Below, one piece after another: positions 1-11,546 of a stretch of 36,964 nt of DNA. The notes beneath the pieces were generated by a model. It was given only the letters and a program-made list of their open reading frames with translations. It did not search any database and was not told where the DNA came from. Source of the stretch: Saccoglossus kowalevskii (lineage: Eukaryota > Hemichordata > Enteropneusta > Harrimaniidae); the NCBI RefSeq assembly GCF_000003605.2, contig NW_003142803.1, forward strand, positions 60,414-97,377, given 5' to 3'. The stretch's first letter is position 1; each line of letters starts with the position of its first letter. A program made the position numbers and the translations under genes.

Positions 1-806
1 CATAATTAAAAACAAGTCCTGACTAATTATAACTATATCTTCAGGCAACTAAAATGCTGGTAAGATATAATCACCATAGAAGACAAATAACACAGCAGAA
101 AATAAGAAGGATTACAAGGAGCCAGCCCAGCCAGACAACATGGCAGTCCAATTCGAGTGATGTTGTCGCGGTAGATGTAATCCACACATATTAGTATCAG
201 TGTAATAGTTGCAGCAGAGTTTGTGGAGATGAAAATGGTATGACTTGTGGTACATGTGAATACTGGTCGCAAATAAACCAGAGACATCCATCATTATCAA
301 CAGGGGAATGTAATGCAATATATTGCCCTATTGTAATCTCAATATTTATTCATTGAATAGTGTGCCACTCTCTAAAACTTTAACCACGATGTTTCTGCCA
401 CAATCTATCTCAGTACAGAGTATGGTTCCAACATTCACATGTAATATCTGACATTGCTATTTCAAAAAATCGTTCAGAAAGTGAAAAAAGTATTAAAATC
501 GTCATACTACATCAGTTTTTATGCTTTTTCATATAAAAACAGGACCCACGTAATCAGAAAAAAAGTATGACCGCCATCTTGGATTTCAAGATGGCCACCA
601 CAAATACGCAACAAATGTAATATATCGGCCCTCGGGGCACCTAGAATCATGATTTTGAGACACTATTCCCATGTTTTTAAAGCATATATGATATATCAAG
701 TGTTTATTAATTAAAAGTAATAAGATGCATACAGTGACCATATATGTTCCATTTTTTGGCACATTATTCAGAAAAGAATTTTGTAATGTATTTTGGTTTA
801 TTTCAT
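1..806. other. AT-rich flank downstream of the pseudogene
   Basis: No gene can be supported here. Two overlapping minus-strand open runs lie at about 33-318, but they resemble no family I know. A short inverted repeat, CCATCTTG / CAAGATGG with a 5-base spacer, sits at 574-594. CAAGATGG-type palindromes of this kind are frequent in animal repeats. The stretch may be the 3' untranslated part of the mobile element that carries the adjacent minus-strand pseudogene, but no terminal repeat or target-site duplication was found to prove this. Confidence 0.4.
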
Positions 807-3146
807 TCAGTTAGAACGATAACATGTTCCAGCACAACTGCACGGTTCAGTACTTTTGAGTGATCCCATGATACATTTGAATGGAGGCCGGCATTCTTTC
901 TTGCAACCACGTTGCATGTCCAGAAAGGAATCCATTGCATTCAATGTCCATCCCCTGTCACTAGGACTTAGTAGCTGCTGTCTTGGTACTAACGCGCAGC
1001 CCCAAGCATATCCTGCTCGATAGGTCGCTCGTTTTCTGTGCTGGTGCTCGTTTCATATGGTGCTGTTTTTTCTTTTTGCTGAATTGAGCTTTCAAACTCG
1101 TCAGTGATTCGAGTAACTTCTGGCCCAGCTGTGATCCATTTAATAAGGGCCAATAACACCACCTTCACCTTTTATCTGTTCATTCATCTGTTCATGGGCC
1201 TGATCAATGGCCATAGTAGATAAGGCATGCTCTGATTTTGGTACAATAAAGCTACCACATTTTTTGTAAACAGATGGTACTTGCTGTTGTAGCTGTACCA
1301 TATCCTTGATGTGGCTCGGAAACCATCTGGAGTAATTAGTATGGTCGAAAGAAAACATCCATGGTGCTAGGTGACCCAGGCACGGAACATACAATTGGAA
1401 GTCTGCCTGATGGAAGGAACAAACAAACTGAATGACTAGCAGTTCAAGTTCAAGTATTGAAATTGAGGCACACTGTTAGCAGTGGTGTTGCCCAATGTTT
1501 TGAAATCCATCTTGTCATCATCTGGCTCAAGTGATTCTCCATAAGCTAGGTATGCAGATAACTGAAATTGTAATGTGGGTGCTGTAGCTTAGTGTACATA
1601 ACGAGAGCGGATTACATTCAGTTCAATATAGCATAAGCTCTGTCTGACGTAGTAATTTCTGATTGAACAATAACTGTTGACCAGCCACTCCCACATAGAA
1701 AATCTCCAATTAATTTCATAGCATTCATCTCGATGTGAAGGCCCCCATCAACACAACAAATTTGTCCTAACCAAAGTTTTTAGGCCATGCCCACTGAATC
1801 TGTTCTGCAAGGCAGAATAATGGTTGGTCTGTGGTTATGATAGGTGTTTGGCCAGGATACAAATGCTGGATAGTCTTTGCAGCCCGTTCATTGCATGGGC
1901 TATCATTGCTGTACTAGATGCTGGTTCCGTGACCAAAGGCATTAAAGCAATGACGGATATTGGTTTGATTTCAGCTGACTGTCAGCTTGCGTGGTATGCT
2001 GCCTATGACACATAGTCATCTGGTTCACGTTTCTGCCTTTCATAGATACCTGACAGAGCATCCAACCAACCATCTTCTTTTTTTGATTCGGACATCATTG
2101 ATGAATATGCTATTATTTGGTCATATGAAGCTGGTACAAACAAGTCAGACTGTTTTACCATAATTATAGGTGCTAATTCTACATAGTTTTCAGTCCCTTT
2201 TGTAGCAACCTCGATGATACGTATTGGTTTTCTATCATTTCCTGTTTGCTCTTTAGTTGGAAACTGGATGAGAGGAATTGTTGTCCCATGGAAGGAATCT
2301 ATAGCACTTCTGGCCGTAGGATTGTGGTCTATATTATCAACTGCCCCAACTGTATCTAGCTGAATTTTCAATTTTGAAAGGCAGACACATCCATCCCTGT
2401 TGAATTAGGCACAAGCGGTATTGGCAAGACTTGTGTTCCTGAACTGACAGGTGAAGATGAAAGATCATATGAAATACATAGACCACGGTTGGACAACTTG
2501 TCAGTGCCCTCTGCCTAGTGTTTTGTTGCATGAGGCCAGTGTATATCACAAGTGGATTTTTCCTAGCTTTAGTGTGGCGAAATGCGATTGTTTCCTGGTT
2601 GTGGCACGTTTTTTTGTGTTGTACATTATTAATTCTGATAGTGATAAAGCTATTTTTGTTGTTGCTTCTAAAGCACGTTTCTGGTTCTGAATACTGGTCC
2701 ATGGAGAATCACTTTGAGTAAATCTAGGAGTGTCTCTGGAACTGCATTCTTTCCACATCAAAGATCAATAGACCCATCAAAATTGTACTTCATTGTCAAT
2801 ATCTCCTTTCTCAATATTCGTGCAGTTGGGCGACCTCGTTTTCTCTACAAAGTTTGGACTCGTATAGCCTTCCTAAATCAGAAAGCTTGATAACTGTTAA
2901 TGTCTGGTCTTGATGAAATTCTTTAATATATGAAACACACTCGGCTAATACAATGCATACTTTTGTTGGTGGCAATGAAGATTTTGTTACTGATGATAGC
3001 AGTGGGACTGATGCCCTTGGTGTAGGTGGTAGGAATGATGTTGGTAGGCCTACGTGTTGTGGCAGCAGGTCTGGTGTAGGTGACAGTGGTAACGATGGTA
3101 GTGGGTCCAATACCACTCGTTTTGGATGTAATAAGGATGTTGTCAC
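807..3146 (-). pseudogene. Decayed member of an uncharacterised multi-copy invertebrate protein family
   Basis: Read on the minus strand, blocks typical of one large uncharacterised family follow in the right order but in shifting frames. They are: KLSDLGRLYESKL (about 2888-2848); a block with NFDGSIDL, a stop, then a leucine-rich helix (2793-2685); NPLVIYTGLM (2585-2540); DNIDHNPTARSAIDSFHGT (2341-2285); a DQPLF/IQWAWP block (about 1860-1790); GLHIEMNAMKLIGDFL (about 1753-1700); LAPWMFSFDHTNYSRW (1370-1320); MAIDQAHEQMNEQIKGEGG (about 1215-1158); KWITAGPEVTRI (about 1138-1100); and GYAWGCALVPRQQLL, a Gly-Trp pair, then CKKECRPPFKC ... PCSCAGTC, ending in a stop at 807-809. At least five frameshifts and some stops make it non-functional. 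The family is known to me only as abundant hypothetical proteins; the copy number suggests a mobile element or selfish gene. Its biochemical role is unknown. The N-terminus beyond about 2957 is not recognisable. Confidence 0.75.
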
Positions 3147-4999
3147 TTGTGATAGCAGTGATAGGGGCTTTCTATATGTATATTTTTATTTTATTTTATT
3201 ATATTTAAATATATTCAGTTTATTTATTTTGTGTTCAATAAATTGTGTCTCAATCTTTAAGAGAAAAATATTCGGTCCCCCCTTCAGCCTTGATAAAAAG
3301 TCACTCCCCCCCCCCCCATTTGTGTCTTTGAAAAATGTGCTGACCCCCTTGTCTTGCCCGACCCCTCTCAGGAATAATAAATGGTCATTCCCTTATTAGT
3401 TAACTTCGGCTGTGCAATATCTGGTCTTCAGTATTTCAATATTTATGTTCGTCTAATTCCGTATTAGGTCAAATATTATTAATTAATACATGTGCAAAGT
3501 TCTAGACCACGGTTTCCAAGAGAATCTCATCAATTGAACCCCTGCTAAACATGACAAGAAGTGCTCATTCCCCTTCACTTCATCATGTTCTCCTGAATTG
3601 AAAAAAAAGTATTTTGGCGTGGCATCTATTCCTAGTTCTTTTAAAGCTGCCCTATGTGATTCAGCCTTCAGGATTGTCAGGCAGTAGACACAGTTATACA
3701 ATAACAGTACCAACAGAAGGTTTACAGAGATTCTTTTCTGACCTGGCACATCATTAACATTACATCGAGTCAAATACATATGCTAATAAATGCACACAGA
3801 ACTTGTACTTCTATCACCAAGAGGTTACACATAACTCCCACATGGTTTAATTATTCCATTGTGGTAAAGTAACTCAAGTTTACTTGGAGGGGCATTCAGA
3901 ACTTTACCTTTGCATTTCATCACGTCAAAATATACACATATACGGCAAAGGATATGCTCTCCCCTTCCTATGACAACCTGAAAACAAGGTTCAATTACTT
4001 TACATTACACAAATGTGTATATATTTGATTTTGCTGGTGGTTCCCTTACTTGCCGGTAGGGCTTGACTATCTCATATTATACCTGAGATTGAGGTAGAGG
4101 CGGTTACGTCATGTGAGTAGTTACATTACCTAGTCACTTACTCACAGTATAATATACCTATACCTTTTGCCTTCTGGTAAACAAGGAAATAGGTGTTAAA
4201 CAAGCTTATTTCCCCCTTCTATAACCCCTTTTATGGAAGTGGGTTTGAATTTATGCTCATCCAGCAATATGCTTATTTGTCCTTAAAATGCTTTCGTGTA
4301 GCTATGATGACTTACACGTTGTAATTGGTTCCTTTAACTAGTTTTTCAAGATTTGTTTTTGTTTCTCATGCTTATTACAGTCATGAATCTCGGTGAGTGC
4401 ATCTCGTATATGGCGCTTGTCTGTGCAAAAGTAAAACAAAATGGGTTGTTTATAAGTACAACTCAGACAATAATATTAAAACTTTTTAAAACTGCGCTGT
4501 ACGTATGTCAAGTTTGTATGACTTAAGTTTAAAGAAACTAAATCAGTTCTTGTACTTAATAATATACTTACAACCCCCTCCACTGTCCCAACCAGCTTTC
4601 ATCTCGAATTACGGCAATGGATTTAATGTTCATTGATCATGATAATTAACCGATACAAATGTGTCTATCGGAAGACTCCTTAGTCAAGTCTTATAACAAT
4701 TGTAGTCAAGACAGAATACCCATTTCTAGTAGTTTCTTTTTAAAATACATAGGATTACATTACATATGATACAGGATGGCGTTATCACAATACCAGTAGA
4801 ATGAGTAAAGTCATTATATCATTATCAGTTAAAATTACATTATCAGTTGTAACACACATATCGAGTGATGTGTTACATTTGTATATGTTTTAATGCTTTA
4901 CAGTTATTTATATCTCAGAATTACACTTTAAAATTAAGTTGATTAAGATTTCATAATGGCAATAAAACTACCATCAAAATTGGGTATACCAGTGGATTT
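3147..4999. other. Unassigned intergenic DNA with a C-rich tract
   Basis: No gene is supported. At 3180-3240 the DNA is almost pure A/T. At 3270-3365 it turns C-rich, with a run of twelve C at 3306-3317 and several shorter C runs, so the minus strand is G-rich there; this looks like part of a diverged repeat. A 98-codon minus-strand frame at 3483-3779 has no family resemblance I can name. It could be an eroded N-terminal part of the neighbouring pseudogene, but nothing in it shows this. The rest to 4999 shows only AT-rich sequence with small imperfect hairpins. Confidence 0.4.
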
Positions 5000-5192
5000 T
5001 TAACAATCCTCTCCGGCAACACACTCGCTCACTCTCGTGAACATAAGACGTGGATTGTGCAAAATCTCGTGGTATATCCGCCTTCGGCGACGGTTTACTG
5101 CTTCAATAACCGATCGGGCCACAACGCCACCGATGGCAATAATAAGAGATAACAAGCACACTACAGAAAAATGGATTAAGAAAATACAGAAA
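5000..5192 (-). CDS. Candidate terminal exon, single-pass membrane protein tail
   Basis: On the minus strand a long pyrimidine-rich tract ends in TTTTTACAG (acceptor AG at 5194-5193). It is followed by 63 open codons and a TAA at 5002-5000. The first about 30 residues are hydrophobic (FCIFLIHFSVVCLLSLIIAI, then GGVVARSVIEAV) and read as a membrane helix. Five consecutive arginines follow, then a polar tail ending in ECVAGEDC. A second acceptor (TTTTCTGTAG) at 5162-5161 would keep the same frame and shorten the helix. The tail DNA (5003-5110) is richer in G, C and CpG than its surroundings, as expected of an exon. I do not recognise the protein. The topology (membrane helix followed by a basic stop-transfer run) suggests a type I membrane protein with a cytoplasmic tail of about 30 residues. 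No upstream exon could be placed, so this may still be a chance frame. Confidence 0.38.
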
Positions 5193-5343
5193 CTGTAAAA
5201 AGAAATTATAATTAAAAAAAACACACAATAGACACCGACAATATTGAACTGCGTGAACATTCAAGCAAATTTAAATTGGATAATCACAATTTATAAATTC
5301 AATCTGGCCGGCATACAAAATCGAAAGCACGTACCATTTAACC

Positions 5344-5622
5344 TGAGGAAGCGTGACCTTTTATAATACATGGAAAATTGAAGATGAATTTTATCTAATA
5401 ATACCATGTCCAAAGTATGAACAACAACAAAGAAAATTTACCAAGCACGTAAAATATGGTTTCAATAACTTGTCAGTTCACAGTACATTTGTCTCTATAA
5501 TGAGTCTTCGCAGTACCAAGATCAATACGGCACAATGTAAACTGACTGTAATAATACTGTAATTTGTCGATATAACTTTGTAAATTGTGTGCACATTTTT
5601 CGTTTTTTTTTATTATTTTTGT

Positions 5623-5653
<31 letters not shown>

Positions 5654-5654
5654 A
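5344..5654 (+). mobile_element. 3' end of a non-LTR retrotransposon, 5'-truncated
   Basis: The plus frame at 5353-5562 encodes the C-terminal segment typical of non-LTR (LINE-type) reverse transcriptase ORFs: an acidic IEDEFYLII motif, then CPKYEQQQRKF, an F..IMS block about 30 residues later and a hydrophobic end before the stop at 5560-5562. This matches the usual IEDExHFLxxCPxYxxxRxxF arrangement. A short AT-rich 3' untranslated stretch follows and ends in about seven TAAA units (5626-5653), which is how many LINE families terminate. Nothing of the polymerase core is visible upstream: a stop lies just before the fragment and the 5250-5343 sequence is unrelated. It is therefore a dead, 5'-truncated insertion, and its few residual codons cannot be assigned to a clade. 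It lies about 150 bp to the right of the candidate membrane-protein exon and in the opposite orientation. Confidence 0.6.
5626..5653 (+). repeat. (TAAA)n tail
   Basis: About seven tandem TAAA units directly follow the retrotransposon 3' untranslated region. This is interpreted as the element's own tail rather than an independent microsatellite. Confidence 0.85.
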
Positions 5655-7689
5655 TGATTTACAGTGTAGAAAATGACAGAGGCGTGTACCGGTTTTACTA
5701 CTTGTTAATGGTTTCACTGAAACCGTTAGGAAGTCTTGTTTTGCCTATTAAAATGAATGAGAGAAAGGGTCAATGCGCAAACACGGCTGTATGACCGCTC
5801 TACTTCCCGTAAGTGACATTCTATAGTCCTTGAAGTAGAGAATAGTAACAAATGCATCGATTAAATGGACATATCGAAAATGGCGTACTGGGCACGTTTG
5901 TACTTTTACAAACTATTTTGTTTCTATTCACGGATATTGGCGTAGTAGACACGGTAATAAGTAATGATTTTGATGAGTGTCAAATCGTAAAAGCTATTCT
6001 AGTCTCACACGATTACTCTTTCAATAATGCATCGCAAAATTGCTATGCGGTGTGTTTTGTCTAGAATTCTATTTAAAATTAAATACACAAAATATGTATA
6101 TCAAGAGCTTTCGTTGCCGCTATTAGTGACACTGACTCAAGTCTAAATGATTGTGTTCATAAAATCAACTTTGCTCTTTGATTTAGTTGAGTCGCATGTT
6201 TGAAATGAAACAGAGTAATACCACGGCGTTTTGAAATTAACAGGTAAACTGATCGTAGAAATGACTTTGCTAGGTGAACTTACCATAATAAAACATTTTA
6301 ATAATCGATGTATCACACATATACATTTTTACCTATACAATTCAAATACGGTTAACGCGTTTATCATGTTTTAAGATATTTATAACGTTGTTTGTGGAGG
6401 GTTTTGTTCATGTAGCAAAGGTGACTCATTATTCAGAAATAAGTGTGGACAGAATAGCAGTCAAGTTTGATTGAGTCAATTATTGATAACAGTGTGTCGC
6501 ACTTCTTTATGTTTTATATTATTTACCCGCCACAGTCAAAATACATACAATATAATCTTGTCGTCAAATATGTGAACGAATGCACTCCCCTCGTGCATTA
6601 TCTAACACCAGGTGTCAACCACACTTGGCGTTTGTACGGGCCAATCACGTTCAGCTAAACGTGCACAAGTGTTTCGGGCTTAACATATTCAAATTATCGC
6701 AAGTGGAGGACGTTACACTACATAATCAAATTATGTATATTTATGACTACATCGTGAGAAGGTCAGAAAACCGACAACTGACATCGAATTCCTGGTATAT
6801 CAAAAATCAAGATGTTGTCTTTGAGCTGGTAGCGTAGAACCATAACAAAATTTGGCTTTACTTAGGTTTCAGATTACTCTTAAACAAATACATTGCAGTG
6901 CTTCCGCGAGCGACAATGATGAAGACTCTGGCATTTTATGTAAAATATAATCTCAATCATTTGAAATGGCCCTCATACTGAAACAATTACGTATAATATA
7001 TTTAGCAAAATGCGAAAAAAAAAAAACACGAAAATCTCAGATCGATTGAAATCTGAATCCGGCTTCGAACACGCCAAGTACGCCACCAACGGTAAAAATC
7101 TGTCGATGCTTATAGAATGCCAATTGTGTGGTGAATATACTCAGGGTTTGTTTCATTGCGACATAAGTATATTGAAATGCCACACGAATATCTGTAATTC
7201 GTTTTCATATCACCTATTTTATAGCGAACGACTTTTCCATTTTCCACACCGATAAACGTAGTATAGAAACCATATTTAATGCTATGATGACTGTTTTGTA
7301 GTGACTAAACTGAATTCATTGAAAGACGCGATACATGTACGCTTCAGGTTAAATTTCACAAAACTTAAGTTACTAAAGCACGCACACACAGCGTGACCAT
7401 CTTGCAATTATCGAAAAGGGAAAACGAGAACGAAATACATTTTTTAAAAAATCGTATGTAACATTATATTGCGTAATTTATTTAACGTTGGATCAAATTT
7501 AATTCTCGCGTTGTATTCGCGGTACGAAATTTTATTTTTATTTTTAAAACCTTAGTAAATAATTCACTGTATATTAATGGAATTAATTCTAATACTGATC
7601 TGTCTGTCGTCCAGCTTGGATTTCCCGAGTCCTTTACGCGATCACAATCGAATCAATCACAAACAACCTTTATTATTCTATCCCACCGC
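5655..7689. other. Unassigned DNA with several short open frames
   Basis: Short plus-strand frames lie at 5852-6064, 6467-6837 and 7010-7255. The last contains a CxxC pair and later His/Cys residues (ECQLCGEY ... FHCD ... KCHTNIC) that loosely recall a zinc ribbon. It has no flanking splice signals of good quality and no family I recognise, so no gene is called. The stretch is otherwise AT-rich with nothing else to report. Confidence 0.35.
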
Positions 7690-7790
7690 GTCGTGTTCGA
7701 CATGAACCGCGAGCGACGTAATACAACGCGTAGTACAAATACGTTTCCCAAAATCTGCGACTACGTAACGAATACGACGCTTTAAGAAAC
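7690..7790 (-). repeat. CpG-rich dispersed repeat, copy A
   Basis: On the minus strand this block shares a core of about 53 bp with the plus strand at about 9430-9485. Aligned by eye the identity is roughly 75%, ending in an identical 12-mer TCGAACACGACG. Both are far richer in CpG than the surrounding AT-rich DNA. The two copies lie in opposite orientation 1.7 kb apart. No coding function is inferred, although the copy is open for some 60 codons on the minus strand. Confidence 0.45.
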
Positions 7791-9383
7791 ATTCGCGTCT
7801 CAGCAACAAACACGTATTTAGTAAAACTCACTACGTTAGTTGGTTTCCATGGAAACAATAAATAAGATTGCCTTGACGTTTACAATATGGTTTTACCTCA
7901 TGATGTTGCTCACTAAACCCAGATGAAAAATATATGCAAAAATAACCATGAATATGGTAATTTGGAGGTCATTTATTATTAGTTCGTATGGTAAAAAGTT
8001 CTCACCATGTGTGAAGATTTTGCTTGGTTACATATGGTGGGAATAGTAAGTAATGACATGACAGGTACTTATTGGCCCTTTATTATGAAAACATGCTGTC
8101 ACATGGTTTTCTATGTGTCAAAACGAATAAATATGTGCCACTTTCAAAACAATCATATGAAAAATTCTGCCTAAAATACTCCTAAAGGGAATTTGGAATA
8201 TAACATCTAAATTCTACTTTGGGCCAATTAGCTATTCTCTGTGGCTAGTACTGTGGTCCTTTGTTAAGCACAACAGCAAATATTCTGTTTGTGTCCAGAG
8301 AGGGAACAGCTAACACGCCTTTACAAGGAAAACGTAAAAACTGCTTAGACCAAAACGGTACACTAAATGAATCAAAATAGACAAACCTATGCAGAAATTG
8401 ATTTGCCAGTGTTTACTTAGCCATTCTGTTGACACCGGGTGTTTATACTATTCATTTAGCGTTTAAGCTAACTGATAATAAATGTTTAAAACGTGCACGG
8501 AATGGCCCAAACGCTCACGTTTCACTGGGACTAAAAAAAAGATAGTTGTAAGCAGAAATGTTCATATGATGAATTGTGATAAATTGTACTCCCTTATTTA
8601 TTAATCTCCTTCTACTGGTTGAATATTATTTTCTTCCACGGCATTTTCTATATTACAAATTTCTCACAATACTATTACCGTATTTTTGCTACTTTAGTAT
8701 CAATTCCCCTCTTGATTATGTTCGCTGTGATTGGCAGGTGTTGTATATATCAGCGTGTCTAGAGTCGTAAAACATATTTCATAACTGGTGAAGAGCGTGA
8801 AATTGAAACGTAATTATCCACCGTAAACTAGTCACTAAAACAATTGTAATTACAAACAAATGACATTCTTGTTTCCATGGTGATATGAAATTATTCCCTC
8901 GAGGGTAAACAATTATTGTTTCCCGGTATGATATGCTGGAATTATGTTATTGTGTTTGACGTCGTGGAAATTGTTTAGAATTGAATATTTATTAGTATGA
9001 TAATTGTAAAATATTTCGATTTTCAGTTTTTTAAACAATTTGCACTATTATCATGAATATGTGTTCTGAATTTCGGACTAAGCCAAAACAAATTGATCGT
9101 AGTGTCGAGCACCTTGTGTTACTTCTTGTTTGACGCTGTGCCTCTTGGGGATGCCCTTAATTGATGTTTAAGCTTTATGTGGCTACCACGCAGGTATGCA
9201 CATCTTGTAGTTTCATACTTAAACGTAGGAACCCATTAAAGTTGAGCTGACATGCAGCAAAATACCTACACTTGTAGTTCGTTCGTGTGTACTCTCACGG
9301 CTTTTGGAGTGTGACATTTTAAGATTATATTACTTGATTCTTACTTTCAGCAGGTATTCATCTTACACTATTTGGTCCTTATT
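7791..9383. other. Unassigned DNA; 14-bp palindrome at 7843-7856
   Basis: No gene is supported. A perfect palindrome GTTTCCATGGAAAC lies at 7843-7856, and a related half (GTTTCCATGGTGAT) at about 8874-8887. Both are distantly similar to the RFX X-box consensus but differ from it at key positions, so function is not claimed. Confidence 0.35.
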
Positions 9384-9510
9384 AAAGGACGGTGGTCGTC
9401 GCGCAGCGCATGTTCTAATTTCGTGTAAACAATGTATTTTACACGCGCTGTGTACGTCGCTACGAGTACCATATCGAACACGACGTAAACGTAGCCATTA
9501 TTCCCAAAAT
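9384..9510 (+). repeat. CpG-rich dispersed repeat, copy B, with a MITE-like left end
   Basis: The left 32 bases (from AAAGGACGG at 9384) match the terminal inverted repeat of the 17.45 kb element at about 25 of 32 positions, sharing GTCGTCG and GCGCATGT. Further right (about 9430-9485) the block shares a core with the minus strand of copy A at 7.7 kb. No matching right terminal repeat is visible, so this copy is probably broken or strongly diverged. It is open for about 70 codons on the plus strand, which I attribute to chance. Confidence 0.45.
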
Positions 9511-10990
9511 ACCCGCATTTAATATATACACTACCCTGCTTCAGAATACAATTATTTATAGATCATGCTCATTTTTGTTCTATTATAGCGGCTTTTTAAA
9601 TCGAAAAATTATCGTTTCAGTTTTCTCAAAGCTTAATCAAATGAATCACAATAGTCATTTGATATTGAAAAAAAAAACAATTTGACGAAACTGAAGGGTG
9701 GCAATCTCAGAAACTTGAACACTATTCTCAGATTCTTTTCATCTTTCCGAAACCTAGGGGCCAATGGACTACATAATGTATAGCATTTTGTGTCAGGGGT
9801 ATGATTAAATACTGGCAGTCGAGTAATTATTCTTGCCTAGAGGGTTGATTTATGGGATTTCAGATGTGATTGCATGCAAATAACTGGAATGTCAGTGTAT
9901 TTTCATGTCAATATTGTAATCTGATAAGCCCAAATAAGATGCGTTTACAGTTTGTGGTGCGGATAACATGCGAATATTCTATAGCTGCAAGCGTGGGTGT
10001 TAGGGAATATTAAGTATATATATACAGAGATAGTGTTGGGCAAATCATAATATCATCATTTTTTACATTTAAATTATTTGTGATATTTAATAGTAGAAAT
10101 CTTTGTTTATTTGGGGTTCAAGTAATTTAAAACACTACTAGATTTGCGACAAACATTCCAATAAATAATAAGAAATTTGCACTATTTTATGAAATGAACG
10201 TGCAAATCTGTCTGTGGTGGGTTAATTACATGTACAAATATTTACTTGCAATGTACAAAAATCGATCGAAATTCAATACAGACAAATCACATTGAGTTGC
10301 AAAGTGGCGGCATTTGCTTTACGTAAGTAATACAAGACTATTGCGATAATTGATGGTGGTAGTTGTGGCGTTGAAAGGCGGTATTCTAATCGACATTCCC
10401 ATCTTCTTAAAATGCAATATCTCCCACAGTCCGCATTTTGGCCTTTCTTCTTTTGACAGTGGACTGCTAAAATACAATGACTTCCCACCAAAAAGGCGTT
10501 AAAAATAAAGCCAATAATCCTTAACCAATGGAATCGTATTGGAGAATTGTACATTGATCGATAGCTGCATCACGTTAACGACCGATAGCAAGGTGTCCTT
10601 CGCACCATCGTTTTTGCTCTCGATGGATACGCGTTCTTAATTACACCGTTACATCTTCAATCAAAGAGGATACAGAAGTTTGTTTAATATTCTTCATTTT
10701 GTGGTTACTAGTATATTCGGGCGGATTTTCGTTATTGTGTTTTGCTGTGTGTGAGAGCCAAATGCAGATAGTTAATTTGTTTTTGTGAAGCATAATGTTC
10801 CTCATATTTGCTTAGATAAAGCGCTTCTAACACAGCGTTTTAAACATACGCTTTGACATTCACATCCTTGAACTTTTGGTGGTTTATTTTTGTTTTATGT
10901 TCTGTCAGTAAATAAACGAGCCCATCAATCTATCATATGACGGGTTGTCTCCGTCACTGCAGCTTAATAGCCGAGAATTACACTGTTGAA
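9511..10990. other. Unassigned DNA
   Basis: A 93-codon minus-strand frame lies at 10273-10554. It has no signal peptide, domain or splice context that I recognise. Otherwise I see nothing but AT-rich sequence. Confidence 0.35.
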
Positions 10991-11083
10991 CGTGGGAAAC
11001 TTTCAATCAACAATTGATAAAACTGCCCAAACACCTCCACTACCTTTTCTTCCGTGTCATTGACACGCGCCGTATTTCCCACA
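10991..11083. promoter_or_regulatory. Inverted pair of CSL/Su(H)-type sites with a CACGCG box
   Basis: CGTGGGAA at 10991-10998 (plus) and TGTGGGAA at 11083-11076 (minus) both fit the consensus YGTGRGAA bound by the Notch effector CSL/Su(H). They face each other with about 80 bp between them. CACGCG at 11064-11069 fits the class C site bound by Hes-type repressors, and CAATTG-type E-box sequence lies between them. Such combinations occur in Notch-responsive enhancers. The sites are short enough to occur by chance, there is no conservation evidence here and the target gene is unknown. Confidence 0.25.
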
Positions 11084-11545
11084 CGTTGACTGATTCATTC
11101 TCATGAAACCCGACGACAGCAACATATATTAGAACATAATCAGAACAATCACGACCCACTCATTTCCCCTTAGCGGAAACTCCGCGATACTCAAATTAGT
11201 TAGCCCCCAGGAGTGATACTTTGAGTCACAAATATCATGCTAATCAGACTCTAGCGTTAATGATTGAACACGAAAAATGTTACGTACACAGGGGAAAAGC
11301 ACGCCATTAACAAAATCGTTTTTTTTTTCTATAAGGTATCGATGACATTCTGATGTCTACTGGCAATGCCCGAGCTGATCACAGTCTAATTAGACGATGC
11401 AACAGAGATGCCTAATAAGGTATCAGTTACGGGTTTAAGCTATTTTTCTTCGAAAATAAAAACGAACAAGAGAAATGAGTTGTGTTCTTCATTTGACAAA
11501 ACAAGAGGGTGTAGTATTTAAACAATTCATTGATATTTACAGTCT

Positions 11546-11546
11546 G

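Noticed and set aside
1824-2702. Plus-strand frames opposite the pseudogene (for example 1824-2015, 2451-2721)
   Set aside because: They are shadows of the minus-strand pseudogene, whose family blocks read clearly on the other strand.
2953-3399. 148-codon plus frame rich in Gly, Asp and Ser
   Set aside because: It is antisense to the pseudogene's N-terminal part and then runs into AT-rich and C-rich low-complexity DNA.
7010-7255. Possible zinc-ribbon-like frame with CxxC and later His/Cys residues
   Set aside because: The spacing fits no known finger, the start is in a long A run and no good splice borders are present.
7843-7856. RFX X-box reading of GTTTCCATGGAAAC
   Set aside because: The palindrome departs from the X-box consensus at the central GCC/GGC-type positions; only the symmetry is notable.
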